Position numbers and translations under genes: made by a program | Shown: positions 8,856 through 16,061 of the stretch, in pieces | Position numbering within the stretch: position 1 is the first letter of the stretch | Layout: every line of letters begins with the position of its first letter | The notes under the pieces: generated by a model | Told to the model about the DNA's origin: nothing | Seen by the model: only the letters and a program-made list of their open reading frames with translations | The model's database searches: none | Assembly: GCA_016874715.1 (NCBI GenBank) | Contig: VGTK01000041.1 | Span: 1 to 37,310, forward strand | Reading direction: 5' to 3' | Source: Deltaproteobacteria bacterium | GTDB lineage: Bacteria > Desulfobacterota > Binatia > UBA12015 | DNA: 37,310 nucleotides

Positions 8856-10152
8856 GGGCGCGCGCGGCGACGCGGCGCCGTTCGCGCCGCGTCTCGACTC
8901 CGGCGAGCGGCCGCGGCTCCTGTCGCTGCTCTTCGGGATGAACCTGATCAACTACGTCGATCGGGTGAACGTGACGATCGTGGCGCCGGTGATCCTCGCC
9001 GACCTGGGCTGGGACAAGGCGAAGCTCGGCAGCGTGATGTCCGCGACGCTGCTCGGCTACGCGGCGGGACAGATTCCCGCGGGGCTGCTCATCGACCGCT
9101 TCGGCGGCGTCGTGATCCTCGCCGCGATGTGCGCCGCGTGGTCGATCGCCACCGCGCTGACGCCGCCGCTCTTCGGCTGGATGGCGGCGCTGCTCGCCGT
9201 GCGCTTCCTGCTCGGCTTCTTCGAGTCGGTGAACAACCCCGGGCAGACCTCGCTCAACACGCGCGCGTTCCCGCCGTCCGAGCTGGCGCGCGCGCAGGGC
9301 CTCTGCTTCGCCGGCACGCAGGTCGGACCGCTGATCGCCTCGCCGCTGATCGCCTGGCTGGTGACGCTCTACCCGTGGTCGTACGTCTTCTACGGCTGCG
9401 CGGCGCTCGGGCTGGTGTGGGTGGTCGCGTGGCTCGCGCTCGTCCCGCGACTGCCGGCGCCCGGGGACGGCGCGCCGCCGGGCGGGCCGGGAGCGCTCGC
9501 GGGCGCGGCGCGCGCGACGCCGCCGCCGCTAGCGATCCTCACCGCGCCGCCGGTGCTCGCGCTGGCGCTCGCGGGCCTCCTCTGGGGCTACGCGATGTGG
9601 CTCTTCGTCGCGTGGTTCCCGACCTACCTGTCCGACGCCTGGGGGCTGTCGCTGCAGTCGATGGGCTGGGTGAACGCCATTCCGACGCTGGGCGGCATCG
9701 CCGCACTGATCGGCGGCGGCTGGATCTCCGACCGGCTCGTGCAGCGCGGCGTCGCCGAGGGACGCGCGCGCAAGCTGCTCGCGGTCGCCGGGCTCGGCGG
9801 CTCGTCGGCGTGCATGGTCGCCGCCGCACTCGCGCCCACCGGCGTCGCGGCGGTCGCGTTCTTCACGCTCAACGGCTTCGTGCAGGGGCTCGCGGTGGCG
9901 CCGCTGTTCAGCCTGCCGGCGGTGCTGGCACCGCGCGCCGCGGCCACCATCGCCGCCGCGGCGAACTTCTGCATGGCGCTCGGTGGCGTGGTGAGCCCGT
10001 ACGTCGCGGGCCTGCTGCGCGACCGCACCGGCGAGTGGTCGATCGCGTTCCTGACCGCGGCCGCGGCGCTGCTGCTCGCGAGCGTCGTGCTCGGGCTGGT
10101 GTTCCGCGCCGAGCCGCTGCCCGGGCACGGGCGGGATGCGGAGGTCGCGTGA
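8830..10152 (+). CDS. MFS transporter, anion:cation symporter-like
   Basis: 440 aa, about twelve membrane segments. The first helix region contains NLINYVDRVNVTIVAPVI, close to the N-Y-x-D-R-x pattern of the ACS family (hexuronate, galactarate, phthalate and Pht1-type porters). The A-like loop between helices 2 and 3 is seen as GLLIDRFGG, and a charged cytoplasmic loop lies between helices 6 and 7. Starts at GTG 8830 or GTG 8839 are both possible; either overlaps the previous gene by 17-26 bases. Its position at the end of a polysaccharide operon could mean export or uptake of a sugar acid precursor, but a shared transcript does not prove a shared task. Confidence 0.85.
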   Translation: MSPVRAPPEGARGDAAPFAPRLDSGERPRLLSLLFGMNLINYVDRVNVTIVAPVILADLGWDKAKLGSVMSATLLGYAAGQIPAGLLIDRFGGVVILAAMCAAWSIATALTPPLFGWMAALLAVRFLLGFFESVNNPGQTSLNTRAFPPSELARAQGLCFAGTQVGPLIASPLIAWLVTLYPWSYVFYGCAALGLVWVVAWLALVPRLPAPGDGAPPGGPGALAGAARATPPPLAILTAPPVLALALAGLLWGYAMWLFVAWFPTYLSDAWGLSLQSMGWVNAIPTLGGIAALIGGGWISDRLVQRGVAEGRARKLLAVAGLGGSSACMVAAALAPTGVAAVAFFTLNGFVQGLAVAPLFSLPAVLAPRAAATIAAAANFCMALGGVVSPYVAGLLRDRTGEWSIAFLTAAAALLLASVVLGLVFRAEPLPGHGRDAEVA

Positions 10153-10373
10153 TGGCGCGCGTGACGCTCTACACGCGCGACGGCTGTCCGCACTGCGCAC
10201 GCACGCGCGAGGCGATCCTCGGCACAGGCGATCGTCTCGTCGAGGTGAACCTGTCGCACGAGCCACAGGCGATGACCGAGTTCCTGAAGCTCACCGGCGG
10301 ACGGCGCGTCGTGCCGGTCGTGGTGCGCGGCGGAAGGATCGAGGTCGCGCCGGACGGCGGCACGGAGTTCTGA
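10152..10373 (+). CDS. Glutaredoxin-like protein
   Basis: 73 aa. The start codon shares bases with the previous stop (TGATG at 10150-10154). The protein begins with VTLYTRDGCPHCARTRE, giving a CPHC redox centre (Cys12, Cys15) in the usual place after the first beta strand. It then has LVEVNLSHEP and the cis-Pro loop VVPVVVRGG. The length matches small glutaredoxins of the NrdH/Grx type; the C-terminal helix is short. It probably reduces disulphides or glutathione adducts in the cytoplasm. Nothing links it directly to polysaccharide synthesis beyond being last in the operon. Confidence 0.85.
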   Translation: MARVTLYTRDGCPHCARTREAILGTGDRLVEVNLSHEPQAMTEFLKLTGGRRVVPVVVRGGRIEVAPDGGTEF

Positions 10374-10458
10374 CGCGGCCCGTGCCGAGCGCGCGAACGC
10401 TTCGAGAGCCGGCGCCTCGGCTGCACGTCGCGTGGGCGCGGGCGCGGGCAGCTGGCCG

Positions 10459-10719
10459 CTAGCCGCGGCCGCGTCGCCAGGCGCGCAGCGCGTTCAGGCC
10501 CAGCACGAGCCCGCGTCCCGCACCGAGGATCGCGGCCGGGATCACGACCAGGCCGACGAAGTACGTCTCGGGGTAGGCCGGCCAGCCGTTCTGCATCCAC
10601 CACGCGATCATGTAGGGCCACCAGCCGAGCGCGGCGAGGATCGACGCCCCGGTGATCGTCTGCTCGACGCGGCTGCTCCCGCCGAGCCTGCGTCGCGGCG
10701 GCGGCCCCTCGACCTGCAT
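10459..10719 (-). CDS. Small two-helix membrane protein
   Basis: 86 aa from ATG 10719. An Arg/Pro-rich N terminus is followed by two hydrophobic segments (around IAALGWWPYMIAWWM-like residues 24-43, and YFVGLVVIPAAILGAGRGL at ~53-71), then a basic tail. It lies four bases downstream of the DUF3556 gene on the same strand, so both should be on one mRNA, and it may be a partner subunit. I do not recognise the family. It converges on the glutaredoxin gene with 85 bases between the stops; I see no clear hairpin there. Confidence 0.7.
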   Translation of the reverse strand: MQVEGPPPRRRLGGSSRVEQTITGASILAALGWWPYMIAWWMQNGWPAYPETYFVGLVVIPAAILGAGRGLVLGLNALRAWRRGRG

Positions 10720-10723
10720 GGCG

Positions 10724-12433
10724 TCAGGCGGCCGTGCCGCGGTCGCGCGCCAGCGCCTCGGCGAAGCGGCCGGTCGGGTACGGCTGCACGCCGAGGTAGT
10801 CGTTCAGCCGCGTGCGGCCCTCGGCGACCACGCCGTCCACCGCATCGATGACGCGCCAGTGCATGGTCGGTCCGAGCAGCGGCTGCGACTCGACCGACAC
10901 GATGCGGACCTCTCCGCGCTCGAAGCCGCAGATCGGCTGGATCGCGCGCAGCAGCTGCTCGCCGTTGAGGTGTCCGTCGCCGAAGTTCCAGCCGAGGATC
11001 ATGCCGCCCATCAGCTCGCCCTCGTGCCACTCGTAGTCCTCGATGTCGTCGACGGCGGCGGGCAGCGCTTCGAGCAGGGCGCGCCCTTCGAAGTGCATGA
11101 AGCGGCTCACGGTCATCATGATCTTCGCGACCGCGAGCTGCTGCGGGTCGGGGACGAACTTCGCGAGCTGGTCGTACACCAGCGGCGCCGACTTCTTGAG
11201 CTTGTCGAACTTCTTCGCCGTGTCGCCCTTGCGGACGAGCCAGATGTTGTAGGCCCAGTTGCCGGCGTAGTAGCGCATCGACAGCAGGAACGACGCCTTC
11301 GACGGGAAGAAGTTGCCGAAGGTCGGCACGACGGCCAGCGACAGCAGCAGCACCGTGAGCAGTAGCGGGTCGCCCGTCAGCGCCGACAGGTGGGCATCGG
11401 GGTTGAAGCCGAACAGGACGATGCCGCCGTAGATCATCAGGATGTTCCACTCGACCGGCATGCCGTTGGGATTGTTCATGCCAATGAAGCCGTGGAAGCC
11501 GGTCATGAGGATCAGGCCGAGCACCGTGAGGATGGTGCTGTCGGAGCCCAGCACGAGGATCACCGGGATCGAGTACTCGGCCACCGTCCCGAAGTGCGCC
11601 ATCAAGGCCGCGAGGCGCGACGGACGCAGGTCGGTGGGGAAGCTCGTGAACAGGCCCTTCTTCAGCGCCTTCGGGAAGAACGGCCCGTTGTTCATCATGA
11701 ACATGATGACCGACGGGAAGTGGCGGTTGAGCTTCGACGTCGCCGCCCAGAACCAGATGAAGCACCACACGAGCTTCGCGCCCGAGATCCAGAGGTCGTT
11801 CGCGTACGCGAAGACGATGCAGAACAGGACGACGAAGTAGTGCTCGGCGCGGCACGCGAGGTAGAGCGTCTTGTCGAGGACGCCCATCACCGGGATGGTC
11901 AGCATCACCGGCGCGAGCAGCCACGGCGCGACCTCGGGCGCGATCAGGGCGCGCAGCAGGAAGAGCTGGTTCGCGCCGTAGACCACCACGTCGAGCCAGT
12001 TGCGCGTGTCGCCGCCGATCAACGGTGCACCGCGGAACACCGGCAGCTTGATCGTTCCCGTGCGCAGGAAGTGGCGATAGCCGCCGAACCACGGGTCGAA
12101 GCGCGCGTTCATCGGACCCCAGCCGCAGCCGAAGCCGGCGAGCTCCCAGAACATCGACCAGACCATCGCCTTCTTGAACGCCTCGGCGGTGAACGCCCAC
12201 TGCCCGACCGACCAGAAGCCCGGATAGTCCGCGTTGAAGCTGCACCAGAACGCCCAGCCGCCGATCAGCGGGAAGAAGTACTTGATCCAGTAGAGCGCCA
12301 TGACGCTCGGCAGGTTCGGGCTCGCGTTGGCCCAGGTCACGCAGGCGAGGCGGACGCGCTCGGCGAACGGCGCGGACAGGATGCGCTGCGGGTCGAACGG
12401 CGGCAGGTCCGCCGCGGCGTCGGGCTGGCTCAT
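10724..12433 (-). CDS. DUF3556-family integral membrane protein
   Basis: 569 aa with ATG 12433 (MSQPDAAADLPPFDPQRIL). An in-frame start 36 bases upstream is possible but adds only basic residues. The N-terminal ~390 residues hold many hydrophobic segments with conserved aromatic and charged patches (NASPNLPSVMALYWIKYFF, GPMNARFDPWFGGYRHFL, TSKLNRHFPSVIMFMMNN, GFHGFIGMNNPNGMPVEWN). The C-terminal ~150 residues are soluble. I recognise this as DUF3556, a family seen in mycobacteria and some proteobacteria whose membrane part recalls HTTM/vitamin K carboxylase-like proteins. No function is established that I know of. It is transcribed divergently from ilvD across a 133-base gap and followed four bases later by the 86-aa membrane protein. 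Confidence 0.85.
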   Translation of the reverse strand: MSQPDAAADLPPFDPQRILSAPFAERVRLACVTWANASPNLPSVMALYWIKYFFPLIGGWAFWCSFNADYPGFWSVGQWAFTAEAFKKAMVWSMFWELAGFGCGWGPMNARFDPWFGGYRHFLRTGTIKLPVFRGAPLIGGDTRNWLDVVVYGANQLFLLRALIAPEVAPWLLAPVMLTIPVMGVLDKTLYLACRAEHYFVVLFCIVFAYANDLWISGAKLVWCFIWFWAATSKLNRHFPSVIMFMMNNGPFFPKALKKGLFTSFPTDLRPSRLAALMAHFGTVAEYSIPVILVLGSDSTILTVLGLILMTGFHGFIGMNNPNGMPVEWNILMIYGGIVLFGFNPDAHLSALTGDPLLLTVLLLSLAVVPTFGNFFPSKASFLLSMRYYAGNWAYNIWLVRKGDTAKKFDKLKKSAPLVYDQLAKFVPDPQQLAVAKIMMTVSRFMHFEGRALLEALPAAVDDIEDYEWHEGELMGGMILGWNFGDGHLNGEQLLRAIQPICGFERGEVRIVSVESQPLLGPTMHWRVIDAVDGVVAEGRTRLNDYLGVQPYPTGRFAEALARDRGTAA

Positions 12434-12554
12434 GGCGGCGTTTCTCGCTTGGCGTCGGGCGCGGTGCAAGCCGACGCGCAGGCCTCCGACCGCGGCCGGG
12501 GCCGCCGCCGAGCCGGGCGCCGAGGCCGCGATCGCGCGATCCTCACCGCCGCAC

Positions 12555-12560
12555 TAGCGT
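12555..12560 (+). promoter_or_regulatory. Putative -10 element (TAGCGT) of ilvD
   Basis: TAGCGT ends six bases before the ilvD ATG and there is no Shine-Dalgarno sequence between them. That spacing would put the transcription start at or next to the ATG, giving a leaderless mRNA. No clear -35 box is visible. The same hexamer at the same spacing precedes the eamA-type gene at 15429. Confidence 0.35.
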
Positions 12561-12566
12561 CGCAGC

Positions 12567-14453
12567 ATGTCGGCCCTCGGATACCGCAGCCGCACCTCGA
12601 CGTTCGGCCGCAACATGGAGGGCGCCCGCGCGCTCTGGCGCGCCACGGGCATGAAGGACGAGGACTTCGCCAAGCCCATCGTCGCGATCGCCAACAGCTT
12701 AACGCAGTTCGTCCCCGGGCACGTCCACCTGCACGACGTCGGGCAGCGGGTGAAGAAGGTCATCGACGCGGCCGGCGGCTGGGGCGTCGAGTTCAACACG
12801 ATCGCCGTGGACGACGGCATCGCGATGGGCCACGGCGGCATGCTGTACTCGCTGCCGAGCCGCGACCTCATCGCCGACAGCGTCGAGTACGTGGTGAACG
12901 CGCACTGCGCCGACGCGCTGCTGTGCATCTCGAACTGCGACAAGATCACGCCGGGCATGCTGATGGCCGCGATGCGGCTCAACACCCCGACGATCTTCGT
13001 CTCGGGCGGCCCGATGGAGGCCGGCACGATGGCCGGGACGCACGACCGCGACGGCAGGCAGGTCGTGCGCAAGCTCGACCTCATCGATCCGATGATCGCG
13101 GCGAGCGACGCCAGGGTCTCGGACGAGGAGCTCGCCGAGATGGAGCGCTCCGCGTGTCCGACCTGCGGCTCGTGCTCCGGCATGTTCACCGCGAACAGCA
13201 TGAAGTGTCTGAACGAGGCGCTCGGGCTCGCGCTGCCCGGCAACGGCGCGTACCTCGCGACGCGCGCGCGCCGCTGGGAGCTCTTCGAGGAGGCGTCGCA
13301 GCGCATCGTCGAGCTGGCGAAGCGGCACTACAAGGGCGGCGACGCCTCCGTACTGCCGCGCAACTTGGCGACGTTCGAGGCGTTCGAGAACGCGATGGCG
13401 CTCGACATCGCGATGGGCGGCTCGACCAACACCGTGCTGCACATCCTGGCGATCGCGTGCGAGGGCGGCGTGAGCTTCACGATGGCCGACATCGACCGGA
13501 TGTCGCGCCGGGTGCCGAACATCTGCAAGGTCGCGCCATCCTCGCACTACCACGTCGAGGACGTGCACCGTGCAGGCGGAATCTTCTCGATCCTCGGCGA
13601 GCTCGACAAGGCGGGACTCATCCATCGCAACGTCGGAACCGTGCACGCGACGACGATGGGCGAGGCCATCGACCGCAACGACATCATGCGAGCGACCGCG
13701 ACGCCCGAAGCGAAGGCGCGCGCGCTCGCCGCACCGGGTGGCGTGCCGACGCAGGTCGCGTTCTCGCAGGACCGGTACTTCGCCGACGCCGACGCCGACC
13801 GCGCGCAGGGCTGCATCCGCGACGTCGAGCACGCCTACGGCAAGGACGGCGGCCTCGCGGTGCTGTACGGCAACTTCGCGTCGGACGGCTGCATCGTGAA
13901 GACCGCCGGCGTCGACGCGTCGATCCTGGTCTTCGAGGGGCCGGCGCGCATCTTCCACTCGCAGGACGCCGCGTGCGACGCGATCCTCGCCGATCAGGTG
14001 AAGGAAGGCGACGTCGTCGTCATCGTTTACGAGGGCCCGAAGGGCGGACCCGGCATGCAGGAGATGCTCTACCCGACCTCGTTCCTGAAGGGGAAGGGCC
14101 TCGGCAAGGCGTGCGCTCTGGTCACCGACGGTCGGTTCAGCGGCGGCACGTCGGGCCTCAGCATCGGTCACGTGTCGCCGGAGGCGGCCGAGGGCGGTGC
14201 CATCGGCCTCGTGCGCGAGGGCGACCGCATCCGCATCGACATCCCGGCCCGCCGGATCGACGTGCTGGTGGACGAGGCGACCCTGCATGCGCGTCACGAC
14301 GAGGAGAGCGCGCGCGGCGCGGACGCGTTCAAGCCGCAGCGCGCGCGCGAGGTCTCGCGCGCGCTGCGCGCCTACGCGCTGATGACGACGAGTGCCGCGA
14401 ACGGCGCCGTGCGCGACATCTCGAAGCTCGTCGACAACACCGCGCGGCGCTGA
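12567..14453 (+). CDS. ilvD: Dihydroxy-acid dehydratase
   Basis: 628 aa, close to the 616 aa of the E. coli enzyme. It dehydrates 2,3-dihydroxy-isovalerate and -methylvalerate to the 2-keto acids of valine and isoleucine synthesis. Visible signatures are [11 protein letters not shown] (Cys124, Fe-S ligand), [16 protein letters not shown] (Cys197, Cys200, Cys203), [11 protein letters not shown], and near the C terminus [19 protein letters not shown], which carries the catalytic Ser. The three conserved Fe-S cysteine positions are present. The subtype (CDKITPGM preceded by SN, long C-terminal part) is the E. coli-like one. It stands alone here without other ilv genes, with a divergent DUF3556 gene upstream and a convergent EamA gene downstream. 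Confidence 0.97.
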   Translation: MSALGYRSRTSTFGRNMEGARALWRATGMKDEDFAKPIVAIANSLTQFVPGHVHLHDVGQRVKKVIDAAGGWGVEFNTIAVDDGIAMGHGGMLYSLPSRDLIADSVEYVVNAHCADALLCISNCDKITPGMLMAAMRLNTPTIFVSGGPMEAGTMAGTHDRDGRQVVRKLDLIDPMIAASDARVSDEELAEMERSACPTCGSCSGMFTANSMKCLNEALGLALPGNGAYLATRARRWELFEEASQRIVELAKRHYKGGDASVLPRNLATFEAFENAMALDIAMGGSTNTVLHILAIACEGGVSFTMADIDRMSRRVPNICKVAPSSHYHVEDVHRAGGIFSILGELDKAGLIHRNVGTVHATTMGEAIDRNDIMRATATPEAKARALAAPGGVPTQVAFSQDRYFADADADRAQGCIRDVEHAYGKDGGLAVLYGNFASDGCIVKTAGVDASILVFEGPARIFHSQDAACDAILADQVKEGDVVVIVYEGPKGGPGMQEMLYPTSFLKGKGLGKACALVTDGRFSGGTSGLSIGHVSPEAAEGGAIGLVREGDRIRIDIPARRIDVLVDEATLHARHDEESARGADAFKPQRAREVSRALRAYALMTTSAANGAVRDISKLVDNTARR

Positions 14454-14466
14454 GCCCGCGTCGCAA

Positions 14467-14486
14467 ACCCGCACCGCGGCGCGGGT
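14467..14486. terminator. Weak stem-loop between ilvD and the EamA gene
   Basis: ACCCGC (14467-14472) pairs with GCGGGT (14481-14486) around an 8-base loop, followed on the plus strand by GGAGGTCTTTCC rather than a run of T. It lies between two convergent stop codons, where a shared terminator is expected, but the stem is short. Confidence 0.3.
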
Positions 14487-14505
14487 CGGAGGTCTTTCCG
14501 CCGCG

Positions 14506-15429
14506 TCAGCGCTGGGTGCGGTCGTGCGCGAGCAGCACCAGCGCCACGCCGATCAGGATCACGACCATCGCGCCGAGCGTCGCGGGGCCGAGGCGCTCGC
14601 CGCCGAGCCCGACGCCGAGCAGCACCGCGACCAGCGGGTTGACGTACGCGTTGCTGGTCGCGAGCGCCGGCGAGACGTTGCGGATCAGGAAGTTGAACGC
14701 GCTGAACGCGAGGATCGAGCCGACAAGCACCAGGTAGGTGAAGGCCGCGAGCGAGGTGGCCGACGGCACGACCGTCACGCGCTCACCCGCGACGAGGCCG
14801 AGCACGAGCAGCGTCGTGCCGCCCGTCAGCATCTGCGTGGCACTCGCCATCAACCCGGAGGGCAGCGCCATGCGCCGGTTCAGAATCGTCCCGGCGCCCC
14901 ATGCCAGCTGTGCGACGAGGAGCAGGAAGGCCGCCATCGGCGTCGCGCGCAGGGCGCCGTCGCCGTTCAGCAGCACGACGCCGCCGAAGCCGATCGCGAG
15001 CCCGAGCCATTCGAGCGGCCTTGGCCAGCCTTCGAGGATCCCGGTCGCGAGCGCGATCCAGAGCGGCGTCGTCGCGACGCCGAGGGCCGCGAGGCTCGAC
15101 GGGATCGAGCCCTGCGCCCACACGACGGCACCGTTCGAGATCGTGACCATGAGCACGCCGATCACGGCGGCGTTACGCCACTCGACGAGCGGCGGTGCCG
15201 GCACGCCGCGCAGGCGCAAGGCCGTGAGCAGCAGCGAGCCGGCGATCATCGAGCGCGCGCCGGCCATCACGAAGGGCGGCATGGTCTCGAGCGCGAGCTT
15301 GATCGCGAGGTACGTCGAGCCCCACACGAGCCACACCGCGAGCAGCGCCGCGCCGATCGCAGCGTGCGATGGTGGCGCGTGTCCGGCCGCGAGCGCGTGC
15401 ACCGTCCGTACCTCCGGCTTGGCGGCCAC
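14506..15429 (-). CDS. EamA/DMT-family transporter (YedA/RhaT-like)
   Basis: 307 aa, ten predicted membrane segments in two EamA repeats. The first repeat starts AVWLVWGSTYLAIKLALE, the signature of the drug/metabolite transporter superfamily (YedA-like). The second ends in SNAYVNPLVAVLLGVGLGGE, the usual conserved Asn-Pro region of the second EamA domain. The start is GTG 15429: a TAGCGT hexamer sits six bases upstream, which supports a leaderless start there. It probably exports small metabolites or amino acids; the substrate is unknown. It is divergent from the DUF3553-like gene. Confidence 0.9.
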   Translation of the reverse strand: MAAKPEVRTVHALAAGHAPPSHAAIGAALLAVWLVWGSTYLAIKLALETMPPFVMAGARSMIAGSLLLTALRLRGVPAPPLVEWRNAAVIGVLMVTISNGAVVWAQGSIPSSLAALGVATTPLWIALATGILEGWPRPLEWLGLAIGFGGVVLLNGDGALRATPMAAFLLLVAQLAWGAGTILNRRMALPSGLMASATQMLTGGTTLLVLGLVAGERVTVVPSATSLAAFTYLVLVGSILAFSAFNFLIRNVSPALATSNAYVNPLVAVLLGVGLGGERLGPATLGAMVVILIGVALVLLAHDRTQR

Positions 15430-15435
15430 AGCACT

Positions 15436-15441
15436 ACGCTA
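15436..15441 (-). promoter_or_regulatory. Putative -10 element (TAGCGT, minus strand) of the EamA gene
   Basis: On the minus strand TAGCGT is followed by six bases and then the GTG start. This is the same arrangement as in front of ilvD, and there is no ribosome binding site between. The plus-strand reading of the same bases (TACGCT) precedes an alternative ATG at 15451 by ten bases, so this short segment may act as a two-way promoter. Confidence 0.35.
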
Positions 15442-15597
15442 TCCGCCGCGATGACGCACGGCCAGAGCGCGTCCACGAGCGTGTCGCGCCGTCGTCGCGC
15501 CGCACGGGCGACGCCCGGTCGTCGCCGGCCGCCGGTGGTCGCCGTTGGTCACCGGTGGTCTGGTCCGGTTCCGGGCGCTGCGATAGAAAGGTGGTGC

Positions 15598-15993
15598 GTG
15601 GAGGACTCGACGACCGGCAAGCGCCTGTACCTCAGGCTCGGCGACCGCGTGACGCACCTTCGCTACGACGAGTGGGGCGAGGGCGCGGTGGTCGAGGAGC
15701 GTACGTCGGTCGTTCCCGGTGGTACGTGTCTCGTGCGTCTGCTGTGGGAGGATGGACGGCAGCGCACGTTCAACAACGACCTGGACCACGAGCAGTGCTG
15801 CTACTTCTTCGGCGTGCGAAAGGTCCGGTCGTTCGACCCGTTCGAGGGCACCGAGACGCACCGCGCCGAGCGCCGGCGCGCGCCGACGCCGGTCGAGGAC
15901 CTGCGTGGCGAGCCGGCAGCGAGCGCACGGCGCCCGCGTCGCGCGACGAAGCCGCGCGAGATCGCGCCGCCGAGGCGTTTGCCCGCCAAGTAG
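15598..15993 (+). CDS. DUF3553-like small protein
   Basis: 131 aa with GTG 15598, chosen because AGAAAGG lies about seven bases upstream and because the upstream in-frame extension (from ATG 15451) is Arg-rich and contains imperfect CCGGTGGTC-type repeats unlike coding sequence. Residues 10-65 read LYLRLGDRVTHLRYDEWGEG, VVEERTSVVPGG, VRLLWEDGRQRTF, which fits the small DUF3553 fold (a beta-barrel-like nucleic-acid or protein-binding module found in deltaproteobacteria, sometimes fused to UvrD helicases). The last 45 residues are basic and disordered. A DNA/RNA-binding accessory role is an inference. Confidence 0.65.
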   Translation: MEDSTTGKRLYLRLGDRVTHLRYDEWGEGAVVEERTSVVPGGTCLVRLLWEDGRQRTFNNDLDHEQCCYFFGVRKVRSFDPFEGTETHRAERRRAPTPVEDLRGEPAASARRPRRATKPREIAPPRRLPAK

Positions 15994-16061
15994 ACGCTCG
16001 TGAAACCGCGTCCGGCGCGCCTTCAATTGAAAGCCCATCCGGCGGTTGGTACCCGCACGGG

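Noticed and set aside
11390..14737. 1115-codon plus-strand frame across the DUF3556 gene and ilvD
   Set aside because: It is antisense to one gene and out of phase with the other, with no recognisable product.
15451..15597. ATG 15451 as start of the DUF3553-like protein
   Set aside because: The added 49 residues are Arg-rich and repetitive, whereas GTG 15598 has AGAAAGG in front.
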